Shown in pieces: positions 1-7,231 of a stretch of 20,043 nt of DNA (position 1 is its first letter; each line of letters opens with the position of its first letter). The translations under genes were made by a program, and so were the position numbers. Below the pieces are notes generated by a model. It did no database searches, was not told the DNA's origin, and saw nothing but the letters and a program-made list of their open reading frames with translations. The DNA comes from CAYQOX01 sp964419335 (lineage in GTDB: Bacteria; Hinthialibacterota; Hinthialibacteria; Hinthialibacterales; Hinthialibacteraceae): contig CAYQOX010000062.1 of assembly GCA_964419335.1 (NCBI GenBank), forward strand, positions 1-20,043, given 5' to 3'.

Positions 1-45
1 AGCCGTTCTTTCTTTGATAAAGTGAGAGAAGTGCTTGGCGGTTAA
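1..45 (+). CDS. C-terminal end of an upstream gene (partial)
   Basis: Frame 1 is open from the window edge and reads SRSFFDKVREVLGG before a TAA stop at 43-45. The next gene starts 24 nt later on the same strand with its own ribosome binding site, so the two could share a transcript. Fourteen residues are too few to name a product. It is called only because the open frame, the plausible residues and the spacing fit the end of a gene. Confidence 0.4.
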   Translation, partial: SRSFFDKVREVLGG

Positions 46-69
46 ATTCCTTTGGTATGAGGATGAATC

Positions 70-348
70 ATGAAAAGTGCATATGAATTGGCAATGGAAC
101 GACTGGAGAAGGAAAGTCCTTCGGGACCTCCTTTGACCGAAGAGCAGAAGAAAGAACTGGCTGAGATTAACCAAAAGTTCGAAGCGAGAATCGCCGAACG
201 AAAGATACTCGCGGAAAATGAAAAGCAATCAGCGAGTTCTTATCAAGAATATCAGGAGATTGAAGAAAACTTGCGAAATGATATTCAACGTTTAGAAAGT
301 GAACGCGACCAGGAAAAAGAGAAAGTCCGAAAACGTGGATCGGATTAA
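70..348 (+). CDS. Small highly charged coiled-coil protein, function unknown
   Basis: This 92-aa protein has a GAGGA ribosome binding site at 59-63, six nt before the ATG. It has no signal peptide and no membrane segment, so it is probably cytoplasmic. After an opening helix (AYELAMERLEKES) and a short Pro/Gly break (PSGPP), residues 22-88 are almost all Glu, Lys, Gln, Arg, Asn and Ala with heptad-like spacing, which predicts one long helix or coiled coil. From memory, small proteins opening with an AYELAMERL-like sequence occur in PVC-group and related genomes, but no function is known to me. A hairpin terminator follows 43 nt after the stop. The gene itself is well supported by its start signal, composition and terminator. 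Its role is unknown. Confidence 0.75.
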   Translation: MKSAYELAMERLEKESPSGPPLTEEQKKELAEINQKFEARIAERKILAENEKQSASSYQEYQEIEENLRNDIQRLESERDQEKEKVRKRGSD

Positions 349-390
349 TTTCTCTTGTAAAGAAGGCTGAAACATGCAGCCACTGTAAAG

Positions 391-418
391 AGGCGAGGAG
401 AAACCCCTTGCCTTTTTT
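391..418 (+). terminator. Rho-independent terminator after the coiled-coil gene
   Basis: AGGCGAGG (391-398) pairs with CCTTGCCT through one G-T wobble around a short A-rich loop and is followed by a run of six T. It closes the plus-strand transcript. Read on the minus strand the stem is followed only by CTTTAC, so it would be a weak terminator for the convergent VOC gene. Confidence 0.65.
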
Positions 419-450
419 ATTTTCCCATTTTGTGGAGAGAAGGTCGTTTA

Positions 451-819
451 TTAGACAAATTGGATTACACGGATCAAGTTCCCTTCAGGGTCTTTCATTT
501 CGGCTAATAGCGAACCAAAATCCTTTCTTGGTTCGAAAGTAAAATGGACTCCCATGGAACTGAGTTTTTCATAGGCAGCCTGAATGTCTTGGGTTTCCAG
601 GCAGAATTTTACGGAGTTTTTGCTCGCGTCCTGTTTTTCTATTGCGCGGGGATCCCCCTGATGCAAGGCAAGATTCGCTCCTTCCAACTCAAACTCCACC
701 CAGAGATCGGTATCTACCTTGGGTGCCCCCAGTTCTAATGTTTCCTGGTAAAAGGATTTCATCGTTTTTATATCAGCCGCATAGATAAAAACGGCGTTAA
801 TACGTTTGATGGTTGACAT
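451..819 (-). CDS. VOC-fold (glyoxalase/bleomycin-resistance-like) protein
   Basis: This 122-aa protein has the two beta-alpha-beta-beta-beta halves of the vicinal oxygen chelate fold. Half 1 opens IKRINAVFIYAADI and leads to an SFYQETLEL helix. Half 2 opens VKFCLETQDI and ends at the signature KDPEGNLIRVIQ. In metal-dependent members such as glyoxalase I the first strand carries a His and the last an Glu. Here those places hold Ala (in INAVF) and Arg (in NLIRV), so it may not bind metal, as in bleomycin-resistance-type binding proteins. The start is supported by GGAG eight nt upstream of the ATG. It is a single gene facing away from the fucose-isomerase-like gene. Substrate unknown; family call firm. 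Confidence 0.9.
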   Translation of the reverse strand: MSTIKRINAVFIYAADIKTMKSFYQETLELGAPKVDTDLWVEFELEGANLALHQGDPRAIEKQDASKNSVKFCLETQDIQAAYEKLSSMGVHFTFEPRKDFGSLLAEMKDPEGNLIRVIQFV

Positions 820-1107
820 GGTTTTGGCTCCATTTTTTCGGTTGAAAATTATCTATATCGGAATCTGTCCAATTATGGAGATATTTTTCCGTTATGGGAA
901 GAGGGAGAAGAATAAGAAAATAATTCTCGCTGGTGATTGCAATTTGAGTTGTTCTATGGTATTGAAGAGAATAGAAGTTCGGCGGATTTTCTATCTTGTT
1001 TGTCCAAAAGCGAGGCGGACTCTTTTTTCGCATGCTCTTTGTGTTGAAAGAATGCTTTGTATCCGCTCATGGTTTTGGCATTCACACTATGATGGAGGTA
1101 AGGATTT
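820..1107. other. Divergent intergenic region (288 nt)
   Basis: This stretch separates the minus-strand VOC gene from the plus-strand Tat-exported gene and should hold both promoters. I see no confident -35/-10 pair for either. A weak imperfect hairpin at 1030-1054 (GCAT..TCTTT / AAAGA.ATGC) lies about 55 nt before the downstream start. Frames that stay open here lack ribosome binding sites and overlap the flanking genes, so I call no gene. Confidence 0.4.
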
Positions 1108-2655
1108 ATGTCAAATCACCACACACACGTGCACTCATGTTGTTGCTGTACAAAGTCTCATTCTTGCGGAGTAAATCGTCGAGATTTCATGGCGGGAATG
1201 GGGACACTGGCTGCAGGGGGAATGGCTTTGTCTTCGAAGGGGAGAAAGCGCGCCTTTGCTCAAGAGCCGGAGCACAAACCACCGCGTTCTCTTCCGTTAA
1301 AAGTTCAGCCGGTGTTGATTTATCACTTGCCTCAGAGGCGTGAGCAAACCAGTTGGCGTTCTTGGGGTGGGATACAAACCGCCCAGGATGTTGCTGCGGA
1401 ACGTGATCGCATTCAAGGTGAGCTTGAAGAGATGCAAAAGGGAGCGGAGTTTCCGATAGATCTTCTTCCCTTGGTGGAAGTGCAAAACGCGGATCAGGCC
1501 GAAAAAATTGCCAAGGGTGAACATGATGTCATGCTTATGTATGCCGCATGCAATGGTGTCAATGTGCTAGAACAAGCCACCAATCCTGAAAAATGGACGA
1601 TCATTTTTCTGCGTCATCGTTCTGGGCCTGTGTATTTATGGTATGAGATTATTCATAATCGCTATCTACGTAAAACCGTGGATGAATACGGTCAACCAGG
1701 GGTTGGTAATCAGGATATTGTGGTCGATGAGTATGATGAGGTGCTGTGGCGCTGCCGTGCGCTTTATGGACTCAAGAATACGCTTAACCGGCGGATTGTG
1801 ACCATAGGGAATCCCAGTGGTTGGGGCGTTGGAGGCCAGAAAGCCCCCGAGTTATCCAAAGAACGATTCAACCTTGAGTATTATAATGTTTCTTATGATG
1901 ATCTTGGCAAACGGATTAAAGCAGCGCGTCAGAATGAAGGCTTGGTCAAACGCTGTCATAACGAAGCGGAGCAATACATAAAACAAGAAGGCGTAGATGT
2001 GAATACCTCTGAAAATTTCATTAAGAATGCTTTTGTGCTTAATGAAGTGTTTCTTGATCTTCTTGATGAAGCCGAAACCGACGCCTTTACCATCAATCAC
2101 TGTATGGGAACAGTGATGCCCATCTCAGAAACAACGGCGTGCTTGCCGCTTACTCTATTGAATGATGCGGGTTACCACGCTTATTGTGAATCGGATTTTG
2201 TTGTCATTCCTTCGGGCATACTCCTTCACTATATATGCAGTAAGCCGGTCTTTCTTAACGATCCTACGTTTCCGCATGACGGCGTTGTTACTTTGGCTCA
2301 TTGCACCGCACCGCGTCGTATGAACGGGGAAGATCTTGAACCGGTGAATATTCTTACCCACTTTGAATCTGACTATGGGGCTGCACCCAAAGTAGAGATG
2401 AAAGAAGGACAGAAGATTACAGTTATCGATCCAGACTTTAATTTTAAAACCTGGCTTGGGTTTGAAGGCGAAATCATCGAGAATCCTTTCCTTGATATTT
2501 GCCGCTCGCAGATTGATGTAAAAATTAATGGCGATTGTGATGAACTTAATCAACTGACCAAAGGTTTCCACTGGATGGCTTGCTATGGTAATTATCTCAA
2601 GGAAGTGGGTTATGCTTTGAACAAAGTGGGTATTGATTGGACGAATCTGAGTTAG
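1108..2655 (+). CDS. Tat-exported L-fucose-isomerase-like protein
   Basis: This 515-aa protein has GGAGGT (1094-1099) eight nt before its ATG. Residues 23-42 hold a twin-arginine signal (NRRDFMAGMG, then an Ala/Gly-rich stretch) with likely cleavage after AFA, so the folded protein should act in the periplasm. Residues 4-20 before it are strikingly His/Cys-rich (HHTHVHSCCCC...HSC), which is unusual for a Tat n-region. The mature part resembles the L-fucose/L-arabinose isomerase fold: alternating alpha/beta segments, then a C-terminal section with HCTAPRR (about 398-404), a G-Q-K-I-T-V strand and a closing HWMACYGNYL helix, as in FucI-like proteins. The family converts or binds sugars with a metal ion, but cytoplasmic isomerases are not exported, so the substrate and even catalysis are uncertain. 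The gene stands alone and is followed by a strong terminator. Confidence 0.82.
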   Translation: MSNHHTHVHSCCCCTKSHSCGVNRRDFMAGMGTLAAGGMALSSKGRKRAFAQEPEHKPPRSLPLKVQPVLIYHLPQRREQTSWRSWGGIQTAQDVAAERDRIQGELEEMQKGAEFPIDLLPLVEVQNADQAEKIAKGEHDVMLMYAACNGVNVLEQATNPEKWTIIFLRHRSGPVYLWYEIIHNRYLRKTVDEYGQPGVGNQDIVVDEYDEVLWRCRALYGLKNTLNRRIVTIGNPSGWGVGGQKAPELSKERFNLEYYNVSYDDLGKRIKAARQNEGLVKRCHNEAEQYIKQEGVDVNTSENFIKNAFVLNEVFLDLLDEAETDAFTINHCMGTVMPISETTACLPLTLLNDAGYHAYCESDFVVIPSGILLHYICSKPVFLNDPTFPHDGVVTLAHCTAPRRMNGEDLEPVNILTHFESDYGAAPKVEMKEGQKITVIDPDFNFKTWLGFEGEIIENPFLDICRSQIDVKINGDCDELNQLTKGFHWMACYGNYLKEVGYALNKVGIDWTNLS

Positions 2656-2683
2656 TATTGATAATACTTTAATAGGAGGGAGA

Positions 2684-2710
2684 GGGCACGTTAGATAGGC
2701 GTGCCCTTTT
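2684..2710 (+). terminator. Rho-independent terminator after the fucose-isomerase-like gene
   Basis: A perfect 7-bp GC-rich stem, GGGCACG (2684-2690) with CGTGCCC (2700-2706), closes a 9-nt loop and is followed by TTTT. It starts 28 nt after the stop codon. Confidence 0.88.
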
Positions 2711-2724
2711 CATTGGATCCATCG

Positions 2725-2753
2725 TTGGATTTAGACTTGATTCAAGGTACAAT
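2725..2753 (+). promoter_or_regulatory. Probable sigma-70-type promoter of uvrB
   Basis: TTGGAT (2725-2730) and TACAAT (2748-2753) are separated by exactly 17 nt and lie between the upstream terminator and uvrB, giving a leader of roughly 25 nt. No LexA-like operator was recognised next to it, so SOS control is not shown by the sequence. Confidence 0.5.
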
Positions 2754-2786
2754 TACAAAAAATTTGGGTGGAAATAATTAAAAATT

Positions 2787-4907
2787 ATGGTAATGCGGAT
2801 GAATAAGTTGGTCGCCATGACCGAGAGCGCCGAACGGCGTGAATCGGATGGGTTGAAGGAGATTCCCTTCGAATTGGTTTCCGAGTATAAACCCATGGGT
2901 GATCAACCCAAAGCAATTGAGAAACTCACAGAAGGCGTGCAAGAAAAAAACAAATTTCAAACGTTGGTGGGAGTGACGGGAAGCGGAAAAACTTTCACTA
3001 TGGCCAATATCATTGCGCGCCTTAATCGACCGACTTTGGTGATATCACATAATAAAATTCTGGCTGCCCAGCTCTATAGTGAGTTTAAGCAATATTTTCC
3101 CAACAATGCGGTTAACTATTTTGTTTCCTATTACGACTATTACCAGCCGGAAGCCTATGTTCCCACGAAAGATGTTTACATTGAAAAAGAAGTCACGATT
3201 AACGAAGAGATCGAAAAGTTACGTCTGGCGGCAACGACGAATTTAATGGAACGCCGGGATGTTATCATTGTGGCTTCGGTGTCATGTATTTACGGTTTGG
3301 GCTCACCGGAAGAATACCGTGAGATGATTGTGCCGATCGAAGTGGGCGATACCATCCCGCGGCAAAAGTTGCTGCGTCGTTTGGTGGATCTGCAATACCA
3401 GCGCAATGATATCGAATTCCAGCGGGGTACCATGCGGGTGCGTGGGGATGTGATTGAGATTTTCCCTGGGTATGGGGATCATCCTATTCGGGTGGAAATG
3501 TGGGGCGATGAAATTGATCGCATCATGTTTATTCATCCCGTTACTGGGGAGATCTTGGGAGAAACACAACGGGTGACGATCTATCCCGCGCGGCATTATG
3601 TCACCGCCCCGGACCGCTTACAAAAGGCGATTCAATCGATTCAGGAAGAACTGCAGGAACGTTTGCAGGAATTACGTAAAGAAGACAAATTGCTGGAAGC
3701 GCAGCGTTTGGAACAGCGCACGATGTATGATCTTGAAATGTTGCGTGAAACCGGCATGTGCCAAGGCATCGAAAATTACTCACGTCATCTGGATGGACGC
3801 AGCCCTGGCACGCCGCCTCATACGCTGATCGACTATTTTCCTGATGATTTTCTTATGTTCGTTGATGAGTCGCACATTATGCTTCCTCAAATTCGAGGGA
3901 TGTGGGGAGGAGACCGGAGTCGTAAAACCACCTTGGTTGATTACGGCTTTCGTCTTCCTTCGGCCTTAGATAACCGACCGCTTTCATTTGATGAATATTG
4001 GAACTCGATTAATCAAGCCATCTTTGTTTCAGCGACTCCTTCGGAAATTGAATTGAATAACAGCACTCAGGTGGTAGAGCAGTTGATTCGACCTACCGGG
4101 TTGGTTGATCCCAAGATCATTGTGCGTCCCGCTACCGGCCAGGTCGATGATCTCATCGCTCGCATTCATGAACGGATCGAACGGGGCGAACGAACCCTTG
4201 TTACTACGTTGACTAAACGTATGGCGGAAGATCTAACCCATTTTTTGTTGGAGCAAAATATTAAGGTTCAGTATCTCCATTTTCAAGTCGATACGATAGA
4301 ACGAGCCGAGATTCTTGAAGGGCTGCGTTCCGGTGAATTCGATGTGGTTGTAGGAGTTAATCTTTTGCGCGAAGGATTAGATTTGCCCGAAGTCTCTATG
4401 GTGGCCATCCTCGATGCGGATAAGGAAGGATTCTTACGTGATGAGCGCTCTTTGATTCAGACGTGTGGCCGAGCGGCCCGGAATGTCGCTGGGGAAGTGA
4501 TCATGTATGCGGATAAGGAAACGGCATCGATGAAGCGTGCCATTCAAGAGATGGATCGCCGGCGGACGATTCAATTGGAGTTTAATGAAAAGTATGGCAT
4601 TGTACCCCAAACCATTAAGAAATCCCTCCGATCGATGTTGGAAACCCGTTCCAACAAGAAGCGTGAATCGGAGGAATTGCTCTATAATATTTCCGATGCG
4701 ATTGAACTCGAAGGAAAATCAACCAAGGAGACGATCGCAGAGTTGAAACGCCGTATGGTGGAAGCGGCGAAGAATCTTGAATTTGAAAAGGCGGCTATTT
4801 ATCGTGATAAAATTGTGGAAATGGAACAAACAGGGGCTGAAACCAAAGAAGCTTCGATTCCGAAGCCGAAGAAGAAGTCTTCATCCAAATCACGTAAAAG
4901 AAAATAG
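2787..4907 (+). CDS. uvrB: Excinuclease ABC subunit B (UvrB)
   Basis: UvrB is the damage-verifying helicase-like subunit of nucleotide excision repair. UvrA loads it and it then recruits UvrC. At 706 aa it is slightly longer than the usual 660-680 because of an N-terminal extension and a Lys/Ser-rich tail. Visible motifs: Walker A GVTGSGKT (62-69); the Tyr-rich beta-hairpin YYDYYQPEAYVP (about 115-126) that wedges between DNA strands; DESH (360-363); helicase motif VI QTCGRAARN (558-566); and the C-terminal UVR motif (about 647-681) that contacts UvrC. Four in-frame ATGs lie at 2787, 2793, 2799 and 2817, none with a well-spaced ribosome binding site (GGTGGA at 2767-2772 is 14 nt before the first), so the exact start is uncertain. 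The core family sequence begins near residue 28. All key residues are intact and the function is secure. Confidence 0.98.
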   Translation: MVMRMNKLVAMTESAERRESDGLKEIPFELVSEYKPMGDQPKAIEKLTEGVQEKNKFQTLVGVTGSGKTFTMANIIARLNRPTLVISHNKILAAQLYSEFKQYFPNNAVNYFVSYYDYYQPEAYVPTKDVYIEKEVTINEEIEKLRLAATTNLMERRDVIIVASVSCIYGLGSPEEYREMIVPIEVGDTIPRQKLLRRLVDLQYQRNDIEFQRGTMRVRGDVIEIFPGYGDHPIRVEMWGDEIDRIMFIHPVTGEILGETQRVTIYPARHYVTAPDRLQKAIQSIQEELQERLQELRKEDKLLEAQRLEQRTMYDLEMLRETGMCQGIENYSRHLDGRSPGTPPHTLIDYFPDDFLMFVDESHIMLPQIRGMWGGDRSRKTTLVDYGFRLPSALDNRPLSFDEYWNSINQAIFVSATPSEIELNNSTQVVEQLIRPTGLVDPKIIVRPATGQVDDLIARIHERIERGERTLVTTLTKRMAEDLTHFLLEQNIKVQYLHFQVDTIERAEILEGLRSGEFDVVVGVNLLREGLDLPEVSMVAILDADKEGFLRDERSLIQTCGRAARNVAGEVIMYADKETASMKRAIQEMDRRRTIQLEFNEKYGIVPQTIKKSLRSMLETRSNKKRESEELLYNISDAIELEGKSTKETIAELKRRMVEAAKNLEFEKAAIYRDKIVEMEQTGAETKEASIPKPKKKSSSKSRKRK

Positions 4908-6699
4908 TCTCTTTTGGGGATTATTCATTTGTCTGTTTCTTTGGGTTCCATGCGTGGGGGCACAAACTTCAGAAACGCCTTATGCAATTGCGGAGGTGGT
5001 CGCAGACAGTCCCATTCCCGATGCCTCTTTTGAAGGGGTGGAGAGTACGATAACCATTCCCGGTGAAGAACCGCTTGAATCGTTAGAGGTTTCTGTGTTA
5101 ATCGAGCATCCCGCCGTCGAGCAATTGGTGATCTCCATCACGGCACCTAACGGAGACCTTGCTGTTTTGCACAATTATACCAAGTCCAATCAGCAACCCT
5201 TCGAGCCGGTTTATGAAAGTGTCACCCCCTCTCATATGTCACTGGATCGTTTTATTGGAATGAATCCGCAAGGGGACTGGATCCTACAAGTTATGGATTC
5301 TGTCAATGGGACTACGGGAAATCTTGTCATGTGGGGGATGAAAGTGCGCCCTCAATCCATTGTAGAGTCTTCACCCGATGGACCTAACCCGGTTCAAGAT
5401 GATATGTTTAGTACATTCACGCAGCATTCTTTGTCCCACTCTATTAGCGGCATCGTGGTTGATGATGTGGATCAGGATGGGTTGGATGATCTTATATTGT
5501 TTTCCGAAGTGGATAATGTGGTTTCTATCTATTATTCAGATGGAGAAGGGGATTTCAAGGAAACTTTAGAGTTTGAAATCGAGTCGCCAAAACAAATCCT
5601 CGTCAGCGATCTCAATCAAGATAATCATCGCGATTTTCTTGTCGTTTCGGAGATCTCTGGTCTCTCGTTAAGTGACTTGACGGTTTTTTATGCTGATGAA
5701 GAAGGTGGGTTTGAATCTCAATCACTTGCGGCCAATATTCCTACGCTGCTTTCCCATATAACCCTTCTTGATATCGACGATGATGGAATTGAGGATATTC
5801 TCCTCGGTGGCAATCCCCATTGGTTGCGGGGAAAAGAGGATGGAGGTTATGAATCCCCTGAGAGTCTCTTTTCCGGCGGGTCGGATATGCTTGCTGATGC
5901 TGACGTAAATCAGGATGATTTCCAAGATTTGTTGGTTTTATTAAAACGAGGAGGTACCTCTCCCAACTCTGATCCCTATGTTCTTTTTGGGGAAGGGGAT
6001 CCATCCTTTCCAATGCGTTCAAGAGTCGTTGTCGACAAGCCCATTGCCCAGGGATTGAGCGCGACTTTACGAGAGGAAGATCGTAATGAATTTATTCTTG
6101 TGACAGAAGAAGATGAGACCGAAGATCTTGTTGAACTTTATTCTTTGCAGAGTCATGAACTTGGTGAAGTCAGCGTGTCGAAGCAAAACAGTGAGGCGGT
6201 TGCCATGGCTACTGAAGTTTCGGCTTATGATTTAAATGGAGATGGATTGGATGAATTAGTTTTTTCTGAAGAAGATGGCGTGAAAGCGTATCAATGGCCT
6301 GCTCAATCCGAGGCAGAACAAATCCATACTGTTTATTCGATTCAGGACCCCATTCTTTCACGAGCAGGAAGTTTTTTTTCGGATGGAAGTGTTGGTTTAG
6401 CGGTGGTTCAGTCGGGTACAGAGAATTTAGTGATCGCAAAATCCTCATCCGAGCCGCGTCCCACACCAACCGTGGAGCAAGGCACTCCCACTCCTACCCC
6501 GACACCGCGCTTGTTTCAGCCCACTCCCACACCAACCGTGACACCTACTTTGGCGCCTACATCAACTCCGACAGAAGGACCGACCCCGACCCCCACCCCG
6601 CTTCCAGATATTAACCCGGATATCAATGGGGATGGTATCGTCGATCAGAGGGATTTATTCTTACTCATGCGTTATTGGAAGCAGACTTGGCCTCAATAA
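4777..6699 (+). CDS. Secreted P-domain / VCBS-repeat protein with C-terminal dockerin-like EF-hand
   Basis: The frame is open for 640 codons counted from TTG 4777, but the first ~45 codons overlap uvrB in another frame and are probably not all translated. A secretion signal begins at codon 46 (FWGLFICLFLWVPCVGA, cleavage after VGA), right after the uvrB stop. The next upstream in-frame NTG codons are CTG 4837, TTG 4813, GTG 4804 and TTG 4777, so the start is unresolved. The mature part holds a proprotein-convertase P-domain-like beta-sandwich (about 85-191, with NPQGDWILQVMD), then five Ca-binding FG-GAP/VCBS-type motifs of the form D-x-[DN]-x-D (229-238, 278-286, 332-340, 376-384, 485-493) suggesting a beta-propeller, a Thr-Pro linker (560-610) and one dockerin-like EF-hand, DINGDGIVDQRDLF (615-628). 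No protease domain is present, so it is likely a surface binding or display protein. Target unknown. Confidence 0.85.
   Translation: MNLKRRLFIVIKLWKWNKQGLKPKKLRFRSRRRSLHPNHVKENSLFWGLFICLFLWVPCVGAQTSETPYAIAEVVADSPIPDASFEGVESTITIPGEEPLESLEVSVLIEHPAVEQLVISITAPNGDLAVLHNYTKSNQQPFEPVYESVTPSHMSLDRFIGMNPQGDWILQVMDSVNGTTGNLVMWGMKVRPQSIVESSPDGPNPVQDDMFSTFTQHSLSHSISGIVVDDVDQDGLDDLILFSEVDNVVSIYYSDGEGDFKETLEFEIESPKQILVSDLNQDNHRDFLVVSEISGLSLSDLTVFYADEEGGFESQSLAANIPTLLSHITLLDIDDDGIEDILLGGNPHWLRGKEDGGYESPESLFSGGSDMLADADVNQDDFQDLLVLLKRGGTSPNSDPYVLFGEGDPSFPMRSRVVVDKPIAQGLSATLREEDRNEFILVTEEDETEDLVELYSLQSHELGEVSVSKQNSEAVAMATEVSAYDLNGDGLDELVFSEEDGVKAYQWPAQSEAEQIHTVYSIQDPILSRAGSFFSDGSVGLAVVQSGTENLVIAKSSSEPRPTPTVEQGTPTPTPTPRLFQPTPTPTVTPTLAPTSTPTEGPTPTPTPLPDINPDINGDGIVDQRDLFLLMRYWKQTWPQ
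6457..6606 (+). repeat. Low-complexity Thr-Pro linker-coding repeat
   Basis: CCN-ACN codon pairs repeat through this stretch and encode the PTPTPTP linker of the P-domain protein. The 15-mer CCCACACCAACCGTG occurs exactly at 460-474 and again at 526-540 (positions in the 6,000s), 66 nt apart and in the same reading frame, which suggests internal duplication and a likely site of length variation. Confidence 0.75.
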
Positions 6700-6751
6700 G
6701 TTGAGAAAACCTTATAAGGGCGGCATGAGCATTAAAAACATGGGAGTACGC

Positions 6752-7231
6752 TCATAGCAGTTTCGACATTTTGACATGGGGGCCGACACCTTTAATCTCG
6801 AATCGTTCCGACATAACGCGCCAACCTTGCTTCTCATAGAAAGCCACCGCGGGGATGCGTGCATCACACCACAAGCGAATAATATCTGAGCGCATGCGGA
6901 TTGTTTCTTCTGCATAGATGAGTAATTCACGCCCGATACCCCAGCCTCGCCAACGGGGGCGGGTGGCCATCCCTCTTAATTGCCAAGCGGGTTCGTGATC
7001 CCAAGGTCGTTGCAAAAACGTGAGGCAGGCAATGATTTCTTTCTCTTCAAAAGCCCCAAAGTGCATGGTGGTTTCTTCTTCATCTCCTTCGAAATAGGGA
7101 GAATCTCGGTCGGTATGGACAATCAACACATCGTGACGCAGCTGAATGATTTCATCTAAACGGGCTTCACGAAACAAAACCCATTTATCATCGAAGATTC
7201 GCCAATGCATATTTTCTTTCTGTAAACTCAT
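6752..7231 (-). CDS. GNAT-family N-acetyltransferase, ElaA-like
   Basis: This 159-aa protein belongs to the acetyl-CoA-dependent GNAT fold. The signature motif A (about 84-110) contains RWRGWGIGRELL, matching the R/Q-x-x-G-x-G/A loop that holds the CoA pyrophosphate, and the late AVAFYEKQGW stretch (128-137) is the typical motif B. The N-terminal LRHDVLIVHTDRDSPY segment followed by an acidic stretch recalls ElaA-like members, so that subgroup is likely but not certain. The acceptor cannot be told from sequence. Neither the ATG at 7231 nor the in-frame ATG at 7210 (residue 8) has a good ribosome binding site, so the start could be the later one. It converges with the P-domain gene, 52 nt apart, and lies downstream of the efflux operon across a 188-nt gap rich in inverted repeats. 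Confidence 0.9.
   Translation of the reverse strand: MSLQKENMHWRIFDDKWVLFREARLDEIIQLRHDVLIVHTDRDSPYFEGDEEETTMHFGAFEEKEIIACLTFLQRPWDHEPAWQLRGMATRPRWRGWGIGRELLIYAEETIRMRSDIIRLWCDARIPAVAFYEKQGWRVMSERFEIKGVGPHVKMSKLL

Noticed and set aside
797..1343. Open frames on both strands over the 820-1107 gap and into the fucose-isomerase-like gene
   Set aside because: They lack ribosome binding sites, have Cys/Lys/Arg-rich unlikely compositions, and overlap well-supported genes.
4860..4930. Programmed frameshift from uvrB into the P-domain protein
   Set aside because: A +1 shift would be needed, no convincing slippery site is present, and the downstream frame has its own signal peptide right after the uvrB stop.
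4963..4980. Lipobox in the P-domain protein signal (Cys in WVPC)
   Set aside because: W-V-P-C does not fit the lipobox consensus; the VGA site just after it fits ordinary signal peptidase cleavage.
6460..6606. Thr-Pro coding repeat considered as a CRISPR-like or minisatellite array
   Set aside because: Repeats are short, irregular and in frame with a protein linker; there are no spacers of constant length.
6712..6750. Inverted repeat ATGAGC / GCTCAT between the convergent P-domain and GNAT genes as a terminator
   Set aside because: Only 6 bp with a 19-nt loop and no T-run on either strand; it also overlaps the GNAT stop.
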